Part shown: one piece after another, positions 33,654 through 42,304 of the stretch
Layout: each line of letters opens with the position of its first letter
Numbering within the stretch: position 1 is the first letter of the stretch
DNA from: CAVTSA01 sp963790575
GTDB taxonomy: Bacteria; Chloroflexota; Dormibacteria; Dormibacterales; Dormibacteraceae
Reading direction: 5' to 3'
Assembly: GCA_963790575.1 (NCBI GenBank)
Contig: CAWBPD010000002.1
Span: 1 to 64,000 of the forward strand
DNA: 64,000 nt
Position numbers and translations under genes: made by a program
The notes under the pieces: generated by a model
Told to the model about the DNA's origin: nothing
Databases searched by the model: none
What the model saw: the letters and a program-made list of their open reading frames with translations, nothing else

Positions 33654-34642
33654 GCGCGAAGCCCTTCGTAGTAGCGTGCCGCACCCGGGTGCGGCGCGAT
33701 CGGAGTCTTGCCCATCTGGTGCGCGTCCAGGGGATAGGTGACCGGGCTGCGCTCGGGCGGGATGTGCCGGTACTGCCGTTCCAGGAGGCCCTTGGTCTCG
33801 CCCATGCAGTAGGCGATCACATGCGCCAGGTCTTCCGGCATGTCCTCCCGGCAGACGGCCAGGAAGTCGGCGAAGTCGAGCGTCTCCACCGGCTCCTCCT
33901 GGCCCGGGAAGTAGCCGGCCGGCACGGTCGCGCGCGGCCAGCCCGCCTCCGCCTCGAGCCGTGTCAGCACTTCCTCCTCGACCGGGATGATCCGGAGCCC
34001 GGGGTCCTTGGCCACCTGCTGCCAGACCGGCAGCATGATCGCCTCGAAGATGACGGCGTCCGCCTCGCCGCGCCCTACCTTCTCGACGAAGCCGAAGGGC
34101 GAGGTGTGGGCGTTGGACCAGCGCGGCTCGTCGTCGAAGCTCACGTAGCGGCCGCCCCAGGAGGTGAGCTCCGCTTCGCTGACACCGGAGGCCTCCATCA
34201 TTAGGCGCGCCGCCCACCCGACCAGGTTGGCCCCGCCGTCGGCGGTCGAGATGCGGAGCGGGGGGCGCACCCGGCGCAGGTCGGGAAAGGAGGAGACCCC
34301 GAAGTCGGGCCGGATGCCGAGCACCAACCGGTCGAACTGGGGGACCACTCCCAGCGCCCGCAGGTCGGGCTGAGCCTCACCCGCGCAGGGACCCTTGCCG
34401 GCCACCGCCATCGCGGCCAGGGAGGCGGGGGTGACCATGGCCACGTCGACCCGGTGCTCGGACAGGGCGCGCAGGTTCTGCATCCACCCGTCGCCGGTCC
34501 AGATCGCGGCGGCGCTTCCGGGACCGCAGCGAGGTACGACCTGGGACGCGATCCACCCGCACACGCGGTGCAGGTTCGCGTACCCCCAGTCACCCATCAG
34601 GCTCAGGGTCACCGAACGCTCGATCGTGGGACTGCTGTCCAT
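33650..34642 (-). CDS. TAXI-type solute-binding protein
   Basis: The 330-residue intact paralogue of the frameshifted gene at 35-1002 shares LSLMGDWGYANLHRVCGWIA, LRALGVVPQFDRLVLGIRPDFGVSSFPDLR and the C-terminal HPGAARYYEGLRA typical of TAXI proteins. GYFPGQEEPVETLDFADFLAVCREDMPEDLAHVI (in parts) matches the late hinge region. No signal peptide or lipobox precedes the fold, so export is unexplained; it may be a cytoplasmic sensor using a binding-protein fold. It overlaps the MetE-like gene by 4 bp and follows the MFS remnant by 17 bp. Confidence 0.75.
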   Translation of the reverse strand: MDSSPTIERSVTLSLMGDWGYANLHRVCGWIASQVVPRCGPGSAAAIWTGDGWMQNLRALSEHRVDVAMVTPASLAAMAVAGKGPCAGEAQPDLRALGVVPQFDRLVLGIRPDFGVSSFPDLRRVRPPLRISTADGGANLVGWAARLMMEASGVSEAELTSWGGRYVSFDDEPRWSNAHTSPFGFVEKVGRGEADAVIFEAIMLPVWQQVAKDPGLRIIPVEEEVLTRLEAEAGWPRATVPAGYFPGQEEPVETLDFADFLAVCREDMPEDLAHVIAYCMGETKGLLERQYRHIPPERSPVTYPLDAHQMGKTPIAPHPGAARYYEGLRA

Positions 34643-34659
34643 GCCTCAGCCGTGCCTCC

Positions 34660-35234
34660 TCATTGGGAGATCTCCTCCAGGGCGCGCCGCTTGGTCTCGA
34701 TGCCCAACCCGAGCGTGACGGCCAGGCCGGCGGCGGCGATGACCAGGATCAGCCAGAACAAGCCCGGCCGCGCACGAACTCGTTGAAGATGCCGCTCGCG
34801 ACCGGCGACAGGCCCCCGAGACCGAGGCCCTGCACGGTCCGGATCACGCCCAGGCTCTGGAGGTTCCAGGAAAAGGCCGAGACCAGGCTCAGCCCGCCGA
34901 ACAGAGCCATCGAGTAGACGAACGCCGCCTTGCGTCCCCAGCGTTCGGCGACGATGCCGAAGACGACCGCCCCCACCAGCTGCCCGATCCCGGTCGCCGC
35001 CAGCAGGAGGCCGGTGTTCACGAACGAGGTGTGGAAGGCGACGATGATGACGCTCAGGGCAACGCCCAGCGAGACGCCGTCGAACGTGTTGAAGAAGGTG
35101 CCCGTGCCCAGCATCGCCGCGATGCGGGCGTGCCACGGTTGGAAGCGGATCGCCTCCATTTGGGCGACGAGCAGGTCGGCGCGCGCCGTCTCCTCCAGCG
35201 GGGATGCCCCAGCCGTCGACTCTCCAGCTCCCAC
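34660..35234 (-). pseudogene. MFS transporter with central deletion
   Basis: Starts at GTG 35234 with GGAGGAAG upstream. The first ~160 residues hold four MFS helices (FFNTFDGVSLGVALSVII, TGIGQLVGAVVFGIVAERWGRK with the MFS loop motif, FVYSMALFGGLSLVSAF, GLGLGGLSPVASGIF). The sequence then jumps, in a different frame, to what looks like the final helix and tail (RPGLFWLILVIAAAGLAVTLGLGIETKRR in parts). About 200 residues and seven helices are missing. It cannot transport. It is divergent from the IclR-type regulator, which may once have controlled it. Confidence 0.75.
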
Positions 35235-35384
35235 GACTTCTTCCTCCGGCCGCTCCCGAGAACCCTCAGGTGGTGCGAGTCTCGCCGTTCTGTATGACGG
35301 AATCTTATTCTGTAGCAGTTCCGATGGCAACACGCCGCACCGAGTGATGGGCGGACCGTGCACCCTCACTTAGACTTGGGGCGC
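35235..35384. promoter_or_regulatory. Divergent region between MFS remnant and IclR gene
   Basis: This 150-bp intergenic region is less GC-rich, for example TGACGGAATCTTATTCTGTA near 35296-35315. IclR proteins usually bind such divergent spacers. An interrupted inverted pair (GGAATC, then CAGTTCC) is visible, but no operator can be defined. Confidence 0.4.
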
Positions 35385-36236
35385 ATGGCGACCCGGGAGA
35401 GCAATCCGTCGTCCCCAGGGGGCCCCCGAGCACCGCGGGCGGAGGCGGCGGGACCGCGCTACCCGATCGAATCGGTTGACAACGCGCTCACGCTCCTGCG
35501 CCTGGTCAGCGACAGCAGCTCGGTCACGGTCGCGTCCGCCGCCGAGTACCTGGACGTCGCCCGGTCCACCGCGCACCGCCTGCTCGCGATGCTCAAGGAC
35601 CACGACCTGGTGCAGCAGGACGCGACCCTGAAGAGCTATCTCCCCGGTCCCGCACTGGTCAAGCTGGGCCTGGCCGCCCTGCGCGAGGTCGACATCAGCA
35701 CCCAGGTGCAGCCGTACCTCGACTCGCTGGTGAGCGAGGTGGGAGAGACGACCCACTTCGTCGTCCGCCGTGGAACCAGCATCGTCTACCTCCACTGTGT
35801 CGAGTGCGACAAGGCTCTGCGGGCGGGCTCGCGGACCGGCGACCTGCTGCCCTGCCACTGCACCGCCGGGGGACGGGCGCTCCTGGCCGAGCTCGACGAC
35901 GACTCGATCCGGCGGCTCTACCCCCAGCCCAGGCTGCCACGCCTCACCCCGCGGAGCCTGCACAGCCGCTCGCAGCTGCTGAGGGAGATCGCGGAGACGC
36001 GCCGCCGCGGGTACGCGATCAACCTGGAAGAGAGCGAGGCGCAGCTGAACGCGGTCTCGGCGGTGGTGCGCGACCGGCGGGGGCGGGCGCTGGGTGCATT
36101 CACGGTCGCCGGTCCCAGCTTCCGGCTCACCGAGGAATCGATCCCACGCGTCGCCGCCGCCATCCGGCGCTGCGCGGCGGCGGCCACCGACTCGCTGGTG
36201 CAGCCGACGCGGGCGGCGCCGAGCGGGACCACCTGA
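35385..36236 (+). CDS. IclR-family transcriptional regulator
   Basis: The 283-residue regulator has an N-terminal winged helix (VDNALTLLRLVSDSSSVTVASAAEYLDVARSTAHRLLAMLKDHDLV in parts) and a C-terminal effector-binding domain with TTHFVVRRGTSIVYLHCVEC, CHCTAGGRALLAEL and GYAINLEESEAQLNAVSAVV. IclR proteins commonly control aromatic-acid degradation. It stands at the head of the dioxygenase/amidohydrolase cluster and probably controls it and the divergent MFS gene. ATG 35385 is preferred over GTG 35358; the ribosome site is weak for both. Confidence 0.88.
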   Translation: MATRESNPSSPGGPRAPRAEAAGPRYPIESVDNALTLLRLVSDSSSVTVASAAEYLDVARSTAHRLLAMLKDHDLVQQDATLKSYLPGPALVKLGLAALREVDISTQVQPYLDSLVSEVGETTHFVVRRGTSIVYLHCVECDKALRAGSRTGDLLPCHCTAGGRALLAELDDDSIRRLYPQPRLPRLTPRSLHSRSQLLREIAETRRRGYAINLEESEAQLNAVSAVVRDRRGRALGAFTVAGPSFRLTEESIPRVAAAIRRCAAAATDSLVQPTRAAPSGTT

Positions 36237-36251
36237 CCCGGCAGAGGTCGC

Positions 36252-37219
36252 ATGATCGTCGACTTCCACATCCACCTCGCCCCTGGGATGGAGGGGATGG
36301 GGGCGGAACCCCGGACGCGGTATCAGCACGGGGTGCCGGTGGCGACCGAGCACGGCCGGCTCGGGGACGTCTCCTCGTTGCTGCGCGCGCTCGAGGGGGC
36401 GGGGATCGACGTCGCCGTGCTCAGCAGCGGCCGGGGCTTGCGGGGCACGATGGAAGGCGCCCGGCAAGCCAACGAGGGCCTGGCGCTCATTTCCGGGCAG
36501 CATCCACGGCAGCTGCGCTTTCTGGCTCACGTGCCGTCGCCGGCCGAGCCGGGCTGGCTGGAGGAGGGCGGCCGCTGGCTCAGTCGCTGCCCCGGCGCCG
36601 CCATTCCCGCCGCGTTCGGGACCATCCAGCTCGACGATGCGGCCCTCGACCCGCTGTACACGCTGCTCGAGCGCCGGGGCAGGTTCCTCTGGATCCATCC
36701 GCCTCTGGTACCGAGCGCGGTGGAGGCGGAAACCTTCGCGGCCTACGACCTCTACCGGACGGTGGGGCGGGAGTTCGCGCTCAGTCTCGGCGTGCTGCGG
36801 CTGGTGCTGGGTGGCGTGCTCGACCGGCATCCGGATCTGACCGTCATCGCCTCCCACCTGGGCGGGGGCATCTCGGCCTTGCTGCCGCGGGTGCTCAGCT
36901 ACCAGGAGAAAGCGTTCTGGGGGGTGGCCGAGGATCCCGTGCACGGACGCACCTCGGCGCGGCCGTTCGAGACCTATCTGAGCCGGATCTACTTCGACAC
37001 CGGCGGCTTCTTCGCGCTGGGACCGCGGTCGACATCGCGCTCACGCACATCCCGCGGGATCGCATCCTGCTCGGCACCGACTACCCGCAGGAGCTGCGCT
37101 CGGTGGCGGGGATGCGGACCATGGTCGACGCGCTGCGTGAACGGGGCCTGGCGGGACAGGGTGCGGACCTGCTGGGGGCGGGAGGGGACGACGGCCGTGA
37201 GTCCAGGACCGTGCTGTGA
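36252..37219 (+). pseudogene. Amidohydrolase_2-family hydrolase/decarboxylase, frameshifted near 37020
   Basis: Metal-dependent amidohydrolase of the ACMSD-like type. DFHIHLAPG provides the first metal motif, WIHPPLVPS and VIASHLGGG follow, and IYFDTGGF precedes the lesion. After about 37020 the similarity continues in the next frame as AVDIALTHIPRDRILLGTDYPQE, with the last metal Asp in GTDYP. The extreme C-terminus (GAGGDDGRESRTVL) also departs from the usual NAARLLGL ending. Such enzymes decarboxylate or hydrolyse ring-cleavage products, matching the extradiol-type dioxygenase next door. It starts at ATG 36252, 15 bp after the IclR stop. Confidence 0.72.
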
Positions 37220-37320
37220 TGGACCGGCCGAGCCGGTCAAGGTGGGAGGTGTGGGGGCCTTACCCGGCGCACACCCGAGAGTGGGGAAGCGCACGGGCAT
37301 TTGCGCACGGAGGCAAACCA

Positions 37321-38202
37321 ATGATCAAGGCAATCGGTCACGTCGCGCTCCAGGTGCCGGACCTCGATGCGTCGGTGGACTACGCGGTCGGGGTGATGGG
37401 CCTGCGGCAGGTGGAGCGGCGGAATGGAACCGCGTTCCTGACCCAGGGGACGATGCATCATTCCCTCCAGCTCATCCAAGGCCACGCCGCCGCCCTCGAC
37501 CACTTCGCGCTGGAGGCAGAGGGGAGAGATGGGCTGGACCGACTTCGGGACGCCCTCGACCGGGCCGGCGCGCGGGTGGTCTCGGAGTCGCCGCAGGAGC
37601 CGGGGCTCGAGCAAGCCCTGCGCTTCCTCGGGCCCTCGGGAACTGTGATCGAGGTCTATGCCGGGATGGAGCAGGGCCAGCCGGGATACGTGCCCAGCGG
37701 GGTGCGTCCACGCAAGTTCGGCCATGTGACGCTGAAGAGCTCGAACGTTCGGGAGCTCCAGGGGTTCCTGGAGTCGGTCCTTGGCTTCAAGATCTCGGAC
37801 GACATCGGCGACGGGATGCTGGTGTTCCTGCGCTGCAACCCCGACCACCACGGGGTGGCCATCGCCGCCGGCGCGGACGGTCTCCATCACTACGCCTGGG
37901 AGGTGGAGGGCCTGCCCGAGCTGGGCCGGCTGGGAGACCTGCTCGACCAGCAAGGCCGTTATTTCCTCTGGGGGCCGGGGCGGCACGGCGCCGGTGACAA
38001 CATCTTCACCTACCACCACGACCCGGCGGGTGCGATCGTCGAGTACTACGCGGACATGGAGAGGATCTACGACGACGCCCCGCGACCGCGCCACTGGGCC
38101 CTCGCGGATAGGAGGGCCGCCAACCTGTGGGGCGCCAGCTTCTCGCGCGATTTCATCGAGGACGGCCTTCCTCATGCCTCTCCGCCCGAGGTGGGCGGGT
38201 GA
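37321..38202 (+). CDS. Two-domain VOC protein, extradiol catechol dioxygenase type
   Basis: The 293-residue type I extradiol dioxygenase has duplicated VOC domains. The second domain carries the likely Fe(II) triad: H135 (FGHVTLKS), H189 or H190 (LHHYAWEVE) and E241 (IVEYYADM). The early copy keeps HVALQVPDLDASVDYAVGVMGL without a full triad, as in this family. It would open a catechol-like ring next to the diol. ATG 37321 follows GGAGGC; upstream in-frame starts at 37216 lack similarity. It overlaps the next gene by 4 bp. The substrate (catechol, biphenyl-diol or homoprotocatechuate type) is not resolvable. Confidence 0.83.
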   Translation: MIKAIGHVALQVPDLDASVDYAVGVMGLRQVERRNGTAFLTQGTMHHSLQLIQGHAAALDHFALEAEGRDGLDRLRDALDRAGARVVSESPQEPGLEQALRFLGPSGTVIEVYAGMEQGQPGYVPSGVRPRKFGHVTLKSSNVRELQGFLESVLGFKISDDIGDGMLVFLRCNPDHHGVAIAAGADGLHHYAWEVEGLPELGRLGDLLDQQGRYFLWGPGRHGAGDNIFTYHHDPAGAIVEYYADMERIYDDAPRPRHWALADRRAANLWGASFSRDFIEDGLPHASPPEVGG

Positions 38203-39233
38203 AGGCCTCCGTCTTCCACGAGTTCGGACCACCTGAGGTCCTCCGTTACCAGGACTGGCCGGATCCCCCGCCGCCCGGTCCGGGCGAGGTGCTGGTCAGG
38301 GTGAGGGCGGTCAGCGTGGGGCGGCTGCTGGACGTCGGCACGCGGGCCGGAACCAACGCCTACTTCCGGGGCACGCTGCCCCACATCCTGGGCAGTGAGC
38401 ACGCCGGCGAGGTGGCGGCGGTCGGGCCTGACGTCGAGGGCCTCGCGCCCGGCGACCGCGTGGCGGTCAACACCCACGTCCCGTGCGGTAGGTGCCCGAT
38501 CTGTCTGGCCGGCGCGGACGAGACCTGCCCCACCGCCGAGCTCATCGGTGTGCACCGGCAGGGGGCGTACGCGGACCTGTGCCTGGTGCCGGCCGCGAAC
38601 GCGACGCGGATCCCCGACGACCTGCCCTTCGTGGAGGCGGCCGGGCTCGCCCTCGCCGGTCCCCTGGCCTGGACGCAGATGGAGATGGCCGGCCTCCGCC
38701 CCGGCGACTGGGTGCTGGTCAACGGCGCGGGCTCGGCGCTGGGTTCCACGACCGCCATGGTGGCGAGGCACCTGGGCGCCCGCGTGGTCGGTACCTCCCG
38801 GCAGGCCTGGAAGCGGGAGGCGCTGCTCCAGCTGGGGCTGGAGGCGGCCCTCGACGCCACCGCCGATGGGTTCGAGGACCGGGTACGTGAGCTGACCGAG
38901 CCGGAGGGAGTGCGGATCATCGTCGACGACATCGGCGCCGCCAGGAGCTGGCCGCACCTGCAGGCGGTGCTGGCGCGGCGCGGCACCATCATCTCGTCGG
39001 GCGCGTTTCTGGGTGAGACGCTCCCGCTCGACCTGCGCTCGCTCTACCAGCACAGCCAGCGGATCATCGGGGTCCGGACGGCCACCCGGCGTGGGGTCGC
39101 CGCCTTCTGGTCCCGCATCGGGCCCGGCGTCCGGCCGGTGCTGGACCGTTCTTTCCCCCTCTCCGAGGCGGCTGCCGCGCACCGCCACGTGGAGGGGAGC
39201 GACAACCTGGGCAGGGTCGTCCTGGTCCCCTGA
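38199..39233 (+). CDS. Zinc-type alcohol dehydrogenase/quinone oxidoreductase
   Basis: Medium-chain dehydrogenase/reductase of 344 residues. LGSEHAGEVAAVGPDVEGLAPGDRV contains the GHE-like GSEHAG, CGRCPICLAGADETC holds the structural-zinc cysteines, and NGAGSALGSTTAMVARHLGARVVGT is the NAD(P) region. The catalytic Cys position is not clear (VSVGRLLDVGTRAG). It starts at GTG 38199, overlapping the dioxygenase stop (GTGA). It likely reduces or oxidises an intermediate of the aromatic pathway. Unlike the two dehydrogenases at 30.5-32.5 kb this one is intact. Confidence 0.83.
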   Translation: MKASVFHEFGPPEVLRYQDWPDPPPPGPGEVLVRVRAVSVGRLLDVGTRAGTNAYFRGTLPHILGSEHAGEVAAVGPDVEGLAPGDRVAVNTHVPCGRCPICLAGADETCPTAELIGVHRQGAYADLCLVPAANATRIPDDLPFVEAAGLALAGPLAWTQMEMAGLRPGDWVLVNGAGSALGSTTAMVARHLGARVVGTSRQAWKREALLQLGLEAALDATADGFEDRVRELTEPEGVRIIVDDIGAARSWPHLQAVLARRGTIISSGAFLGETLPLDLRSLYQHSQRIIGVRTATRRGVAAFWSRIGPGVRPVLDRSFPLSEAAAAHRHVEGSDNLGRVVLVP

Positions 39234-39287
39234 TCGAGTCCGGCGCCACGGCGGGCTCCCCGGGCGTGCGCAGCTACGCTTGCCGCC

Positions 39288-39722
39288 GTGGTCACCGTCG
39301 AGGAGGAGATTGAGATCGCCCGGCCGGTGCAGACGGTCTGGGACCGGATCGTCGATTTCGCACGGACGCCGGAATGGCAGCCCGACCTGGTCGAGGCCCG
39401 GCTCGAGGGCCCCAACGCCGTCGGTGCCCGAGCCCGCGAGGTGAGGCGCTTCGGTGCCCAGCAGATCGAGATCGAGTCGGAGATGACCTTGTGGGAACCG
39501 CCGCGCCACTTCCGGACCGAAGGGGTGGCGTTGCCGGTGCGGTCGACCGTCGACTATAGGGTGGAACCGACTGCCGCCGGCTGCCGCGTGCGCGTCCGCC
39601 TCCAGCTCACCGGCTTGCCGCCGGTGCTCGAGCGCGGTGTCCAGCGTCAGACCGCGTCCGGGTTCGCCGAGAGCCTGGCGCGCCTCCGCGGGTTGCTGGA
39701 GGGCGAGCCCGCTCCGCGCTGA
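39288..39722 (+). CDS. SRPBCC-family (polyketide cyclase/START-like) protein
   Basis: The 144-residue protein has a helix-grip fold. The opening VEEEIEIARPVQTVWDRIVDFARTPEWQPD is diagnostic for SRPBCC ligand-binding proteins, followed by alternating strands and a long C-terminal helix (GFAESLARLRGLLEG). These proteins bind hydrophobic small molecules or act as cyclases. GTG 39288 is the start; no ribosome site is obvious. It precedes a sterol-carrier-type protein, which supports lipid or steroid-like ligands. Confidence 0.78.
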   Translation: MVTVEEEIEIARPVQTVWDRIVDFARTPEWQPDLVEARLEGPNAVGARAREVRRFGAQQIEIESEMTLWEPPRHFRTEGVALPVRSTVDYRVEPTAAGCRVRVRLQLTGLPPVLERGVQRQTASGFAESLARLRGLLEGEPAPR

Positions 39723-39756
39723 GGGCAAGCTCGACATTCCAAATGATGAGGTTGCG

Positions 39757-40077
39757 ATGACCCCCGCCGAATCCTTCGATCAGCTGGACCAAAGGCTCCG
39801 CGAGCATCCCGAAAGGGTGGCCGGGCTGACGGCCACGTTCCAATTCCGGCTCAGCGGCGACCAAGGTGGCACCTGGTACCTGAGGGTCGTGGACGGCAAG
39901 CCCGAGGTGCATGAGGGCGAGGTCCCCCACCCCGAGGTCACGGTCTTGATGCATGCCGCCGACTACGTGGACATGGCGACCGGAAAGCTGGACGGAGCCG
40001 AGGCCTTCATGTCCGGCAAGATGCGCGTCAGCGGGGACTCCGGCCTGGGCATGAGGCTGGCGGAGATCACGCAGTAG
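39757..40077 (+). CDS. SCP2 sterol-binding domain protein
   Basis: The 106-residue stand-alone SCP2 domain shows LTATFQFRLSGDQGGTWYLRVVDGKPEVHEG with the typical beta hairpin, and HPEVTVLMHAADYVDMATGKLDGAEAFMSGKMRVSGD (in parts), the conserved SCP2 signature. It binds or carries lipids or acyl-CoA in the cytoplasm. ATG 39757 is chosen because it opens the domain; the open frame to 39637 is antisense-like sequence within the SRPBCC gene. Confidence 0.85.
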   Translation: MTPAESFDQLDQRLREHPERVAGLTATFQFRLSGDQGGTWYLRVVDGKPEVHEGEVPHPEVTVLMHAADYVDMATGKLDGAEAFMSGKMRVSGDSGLGMRLAEITQ

Positions 40078-40109
40078 CGGCCTCCCATCCGCCACTACTA
40101 TTCGCTGCG

Positions 40110-40613
40110 ATGAGCACACCGGTTGACGGCCGGCCGGCTGTCGAACGCCGGCACCCACCGGATTGGTTGATGCGGATCGTGAATCCGCTCATGCGACGCC
40201 GGCTGCGCCGCGGCGGAAGGATGGGCGACAACCTCCTGCTGATCCGCGTCGTCGGACGGCGATCGGGGCGTCGGCTGGAGATCGTCGCCGGCCGCCATGA
40301 GCTGGATGGCCGCCCGGCGACGTTCACCAACAGCATCTGGCGGTTGAACTTCCGCGGCGGCCGGGACTGCGAGGTGGTCCTGGGCGGTGTCGAGCACCAC
40401 GCTCACGCAGACCTGATCGAGGACCCCGAACGGGTGGCCGGTGTGTATGGCGCACTCATCGACAGATTGGGGAACAGAGACGCGCAGCGCCGGCTGGGCA
40501 TACGGATCAACGTGGATCGCCGGCCCACGGATGAGGAGCTCGCCGCGGCGGTTCGGTCGAGCGGACTCTCGATCGCGTCCTTCGACCTCAGGGACTGTGC
40601 GCCGGCGAAGTAG
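40110..40613 (+). CDS. Nitroreductase-family deazaflavin (F420)-dependent oxidoreductase, Ddn-like
   Basis: The 167-residue protein matches the Ddn/F420H2-dependent reductase fold. The signature NLLLIRVVGRRSGRRLEIVAGRHELDG (in parts) resembles the T-x-GRxSG-x-x-R motif, and PATFTNSIWRLNFRGG and LIEDPERVAGVYGALIDRLG follow. Members reduce quinones, nitro compounds or enones with F420H2, and are split-barrel proteins on the membrane face or in the cytoplasm. It starts at ATG 40110 and stands 7 bp before the amidohydrolase gene. Confidence 0.75.
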   Translation: MSTPVDGRPAVERRHPPDWLMRIVNPLMRRRLRRGGRMGDNLLLIRVVGRRSGRRLEIVAGRHELDGRPATFTNSIWRLNFRGGRDCEVVLGGVEHHAHADLIEDPERVAGVYGALIDRLGNRDAQRRLGIRINVDRRPTDEELAAAVRSSGLSIASFDLRDCAPAK

Positions 40614-40620
40614 CTGACCC

Positions 40621-42264
40621 ATGCGCGCGGCGACCAATGCGACGGTGGCAGACCTGATCATCGAGGCGCGACGCATCTACACCTTTGATGAGGATCACTC
40701 CACCCATCGAGCGCTGGCGGTGAGAGACGGGCGGGTGCTGGCTCTGGGCAGCTCGAGGGACGACCTCTCTTCGCTGATTGGCGACGCCACCCGTGTGGCG
40801 GATGCTCGCGACCTGGTGCTGACGCCCGGTTTCTTCGACAGCCACAACCATCAGCTGCACACGGCACGCAACCTGGACGCGGTGGACCTCGACGGCGCCA
40901 CCCAGATCGCGGACCTCCTCGACCTGGTGGCGGAGCGGGCGCGGCAGACACCGGCGGGGGAGTGGATCGTCACCTCCAGCACCTGGCACGAGACGAACCT
41001 GCGCGAGGGCCGGCTGCCGACCGCGGATGAGCTCGACCGCGCGACCTCCTCACACCCGGTCTGCGTGCACCGCGGGGGCCACGTCCGCGTCGCCAACGGC
41101 GAGGCGCTGCGCCGGGCGGGAATCACGGCATCCACGCCGGACCCGCCCGGCGGCACCATCGTGCGGAACCCGGACGGGTCCCCGAATGGACAGCTGATCG
41201 AGTTCGCGGCGTTCGAGCCGCTGGACCGCCTGGTTCCGACCCCCTCCTTCGAGGCGGACGTGGCGTCCCTGGGCCGCGTCTGCCGCCGCTACAACGAAAG
41301 AGGGCTGGTGGCCGTTCGGGATCCGGGCCTGGGCCGGGATGAGCTTCTGATCTATCAGGCACTCCGTGACCAGGGCCGACTCACGACCCGCAGCCACCTC
41401 ATGGTTCGTCTTCCCCCCACCATGGACCGCGCTCAAAAGCTCTCCGAGCTGGCCTCCTGGGGAGTACGGACAGGATTCGGCGATGACCTGCTCCGCATCG
41501 ACGGCATCAAGATGGTCGCCGACGGAGGCGTGGAGGGAGGTGCCCTCTCGGAGCCGTACGCCAACAACGCCGGCTACCGCGGCCATCTGATGACGAGCGT
41601 GGACGAGCTTTCGGAGGTGACCGCGGCCGCGGTGGCTCGGGGCTGGAAGGTCGGCACCCACGCGGTCGGCGACGTCGCCGTGCGGGTGGTGCTCGACGCC
41701 TACGAGCGGGTGAAGGCCCGGTTCCCAACGCTGCCGCCCGGATGGCTGACCATCGAACACGCTTTCTTCGCCGATGCCACGCAGCGTCGCCGCGCGATCG
41801 ATCTCGGCGTCTCCATCACCGTGCAGCACCCGCTCCTCTACGCCCTGGGCGGCAACATGGTGATCTACTGGGGCGAGGCCCGCACCGCGGAGGTCTTCCC
41901 GTTGCGGGAATGGGTTCAGGAAGGCGCGCTGATCGCAGCCGGCACCGACTCGGGCCCGGCCCCTTGGGACCCGCTTCTCTCCATCTGGGGGATGGTCACG
42001 CGGGGAACCCGTGTCGCCGGCCGTCCGGGACCGGAGCACGCGATCGACCAAAAGACGGCGTTCTGGCTCTACACCGTGGGCGGCGGCCGGCTCTTTGGCG
42101 AGGGGGCGCGTGGCGAGCTGTCCATCTCCAACCTGGCTGACCTGGTCGCCTTCCCAGACGATCCGCTGACGTGTCCGATCGATGACCTCCCGGGTCTGCA
42201 GCCAGAGTTCACCCTGCTCTCCGGAGCGGCGGTCTTCGATCTCCACGGAAGGCTTCGGGCGTGA
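40621..42264 (+). CDS. YtcJ-like metal-dependent amidohydrolase (Amidohydro_3)
   Basis: The 547-residue cyclic amidohydrolase carries TPGFFDSHNHQLHTARNLDAVDL, which supplies the first metal HxH-like motif (SHNHQ). Later ligands follow in IDGIKMVADGGVEGG (possible carboxylated Lys), KVGTHAVGD (His), TIEHAFF (His) and AAGTDSGPAP (Asp). YtcJ-like enzymes hydrolyse amide or enol-ester bonds of unknown substrates. ATG 40621 is adjacent to the preceding stop. It fits a side-chain hydrolase for the aromatic or steroid-like pathway but could serve another function. Confidence 0.83.
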   Translation: MRAATNATVADLIIEARRIYTFDEDHSTHRALAVRDGRVLALGSSRDDLSSLIGDATRVADARDLVLTPGFFDSHNHQLHTARNLDAVDLDGATQIADLLDLVAERARQTPAGEWIVTSSTWHETNLREGRLPTADELDRATSSHPVCVHRGGHVRVANGEALRRAGITASTPDPPGGTIVRNPDGSPNGQLIEFAAFEPLDRLVPTPSFEADVASLGRVCRRYNERGLVAVRDPGLGRDELLIYQALRDQGRLTTRSHLMVRLPPTMDRAQKLSELASWGVRTGFGDDLLRIDGIKMVADGGVEGGALSEPYANNAGYRGHLMTSVDELSEVTAAAVARGWKVGTHAVGDVAVRVVLDAYERVKARFPTLPPGWLTIEHAFFADATQRRRAIDLGVSITVQHPLLYALGGNMVIYWGEARTAEVFPLREWVQEGALIAAGTDSGPAPWDPLLSIWGMVTRGTRVAGRPGPEHAIDQKTAFWLYTVGGGRLFGEGARGELSISNLADLVAFPDDPLTCPIDDLPGLQPEFTLLSGAAVFDLHGRLRA

Positions 42265-42304
42265 TGCGTAGAGTCCCGTGCGCAACAGCGCCAGGGTCCG
42301 CTCG

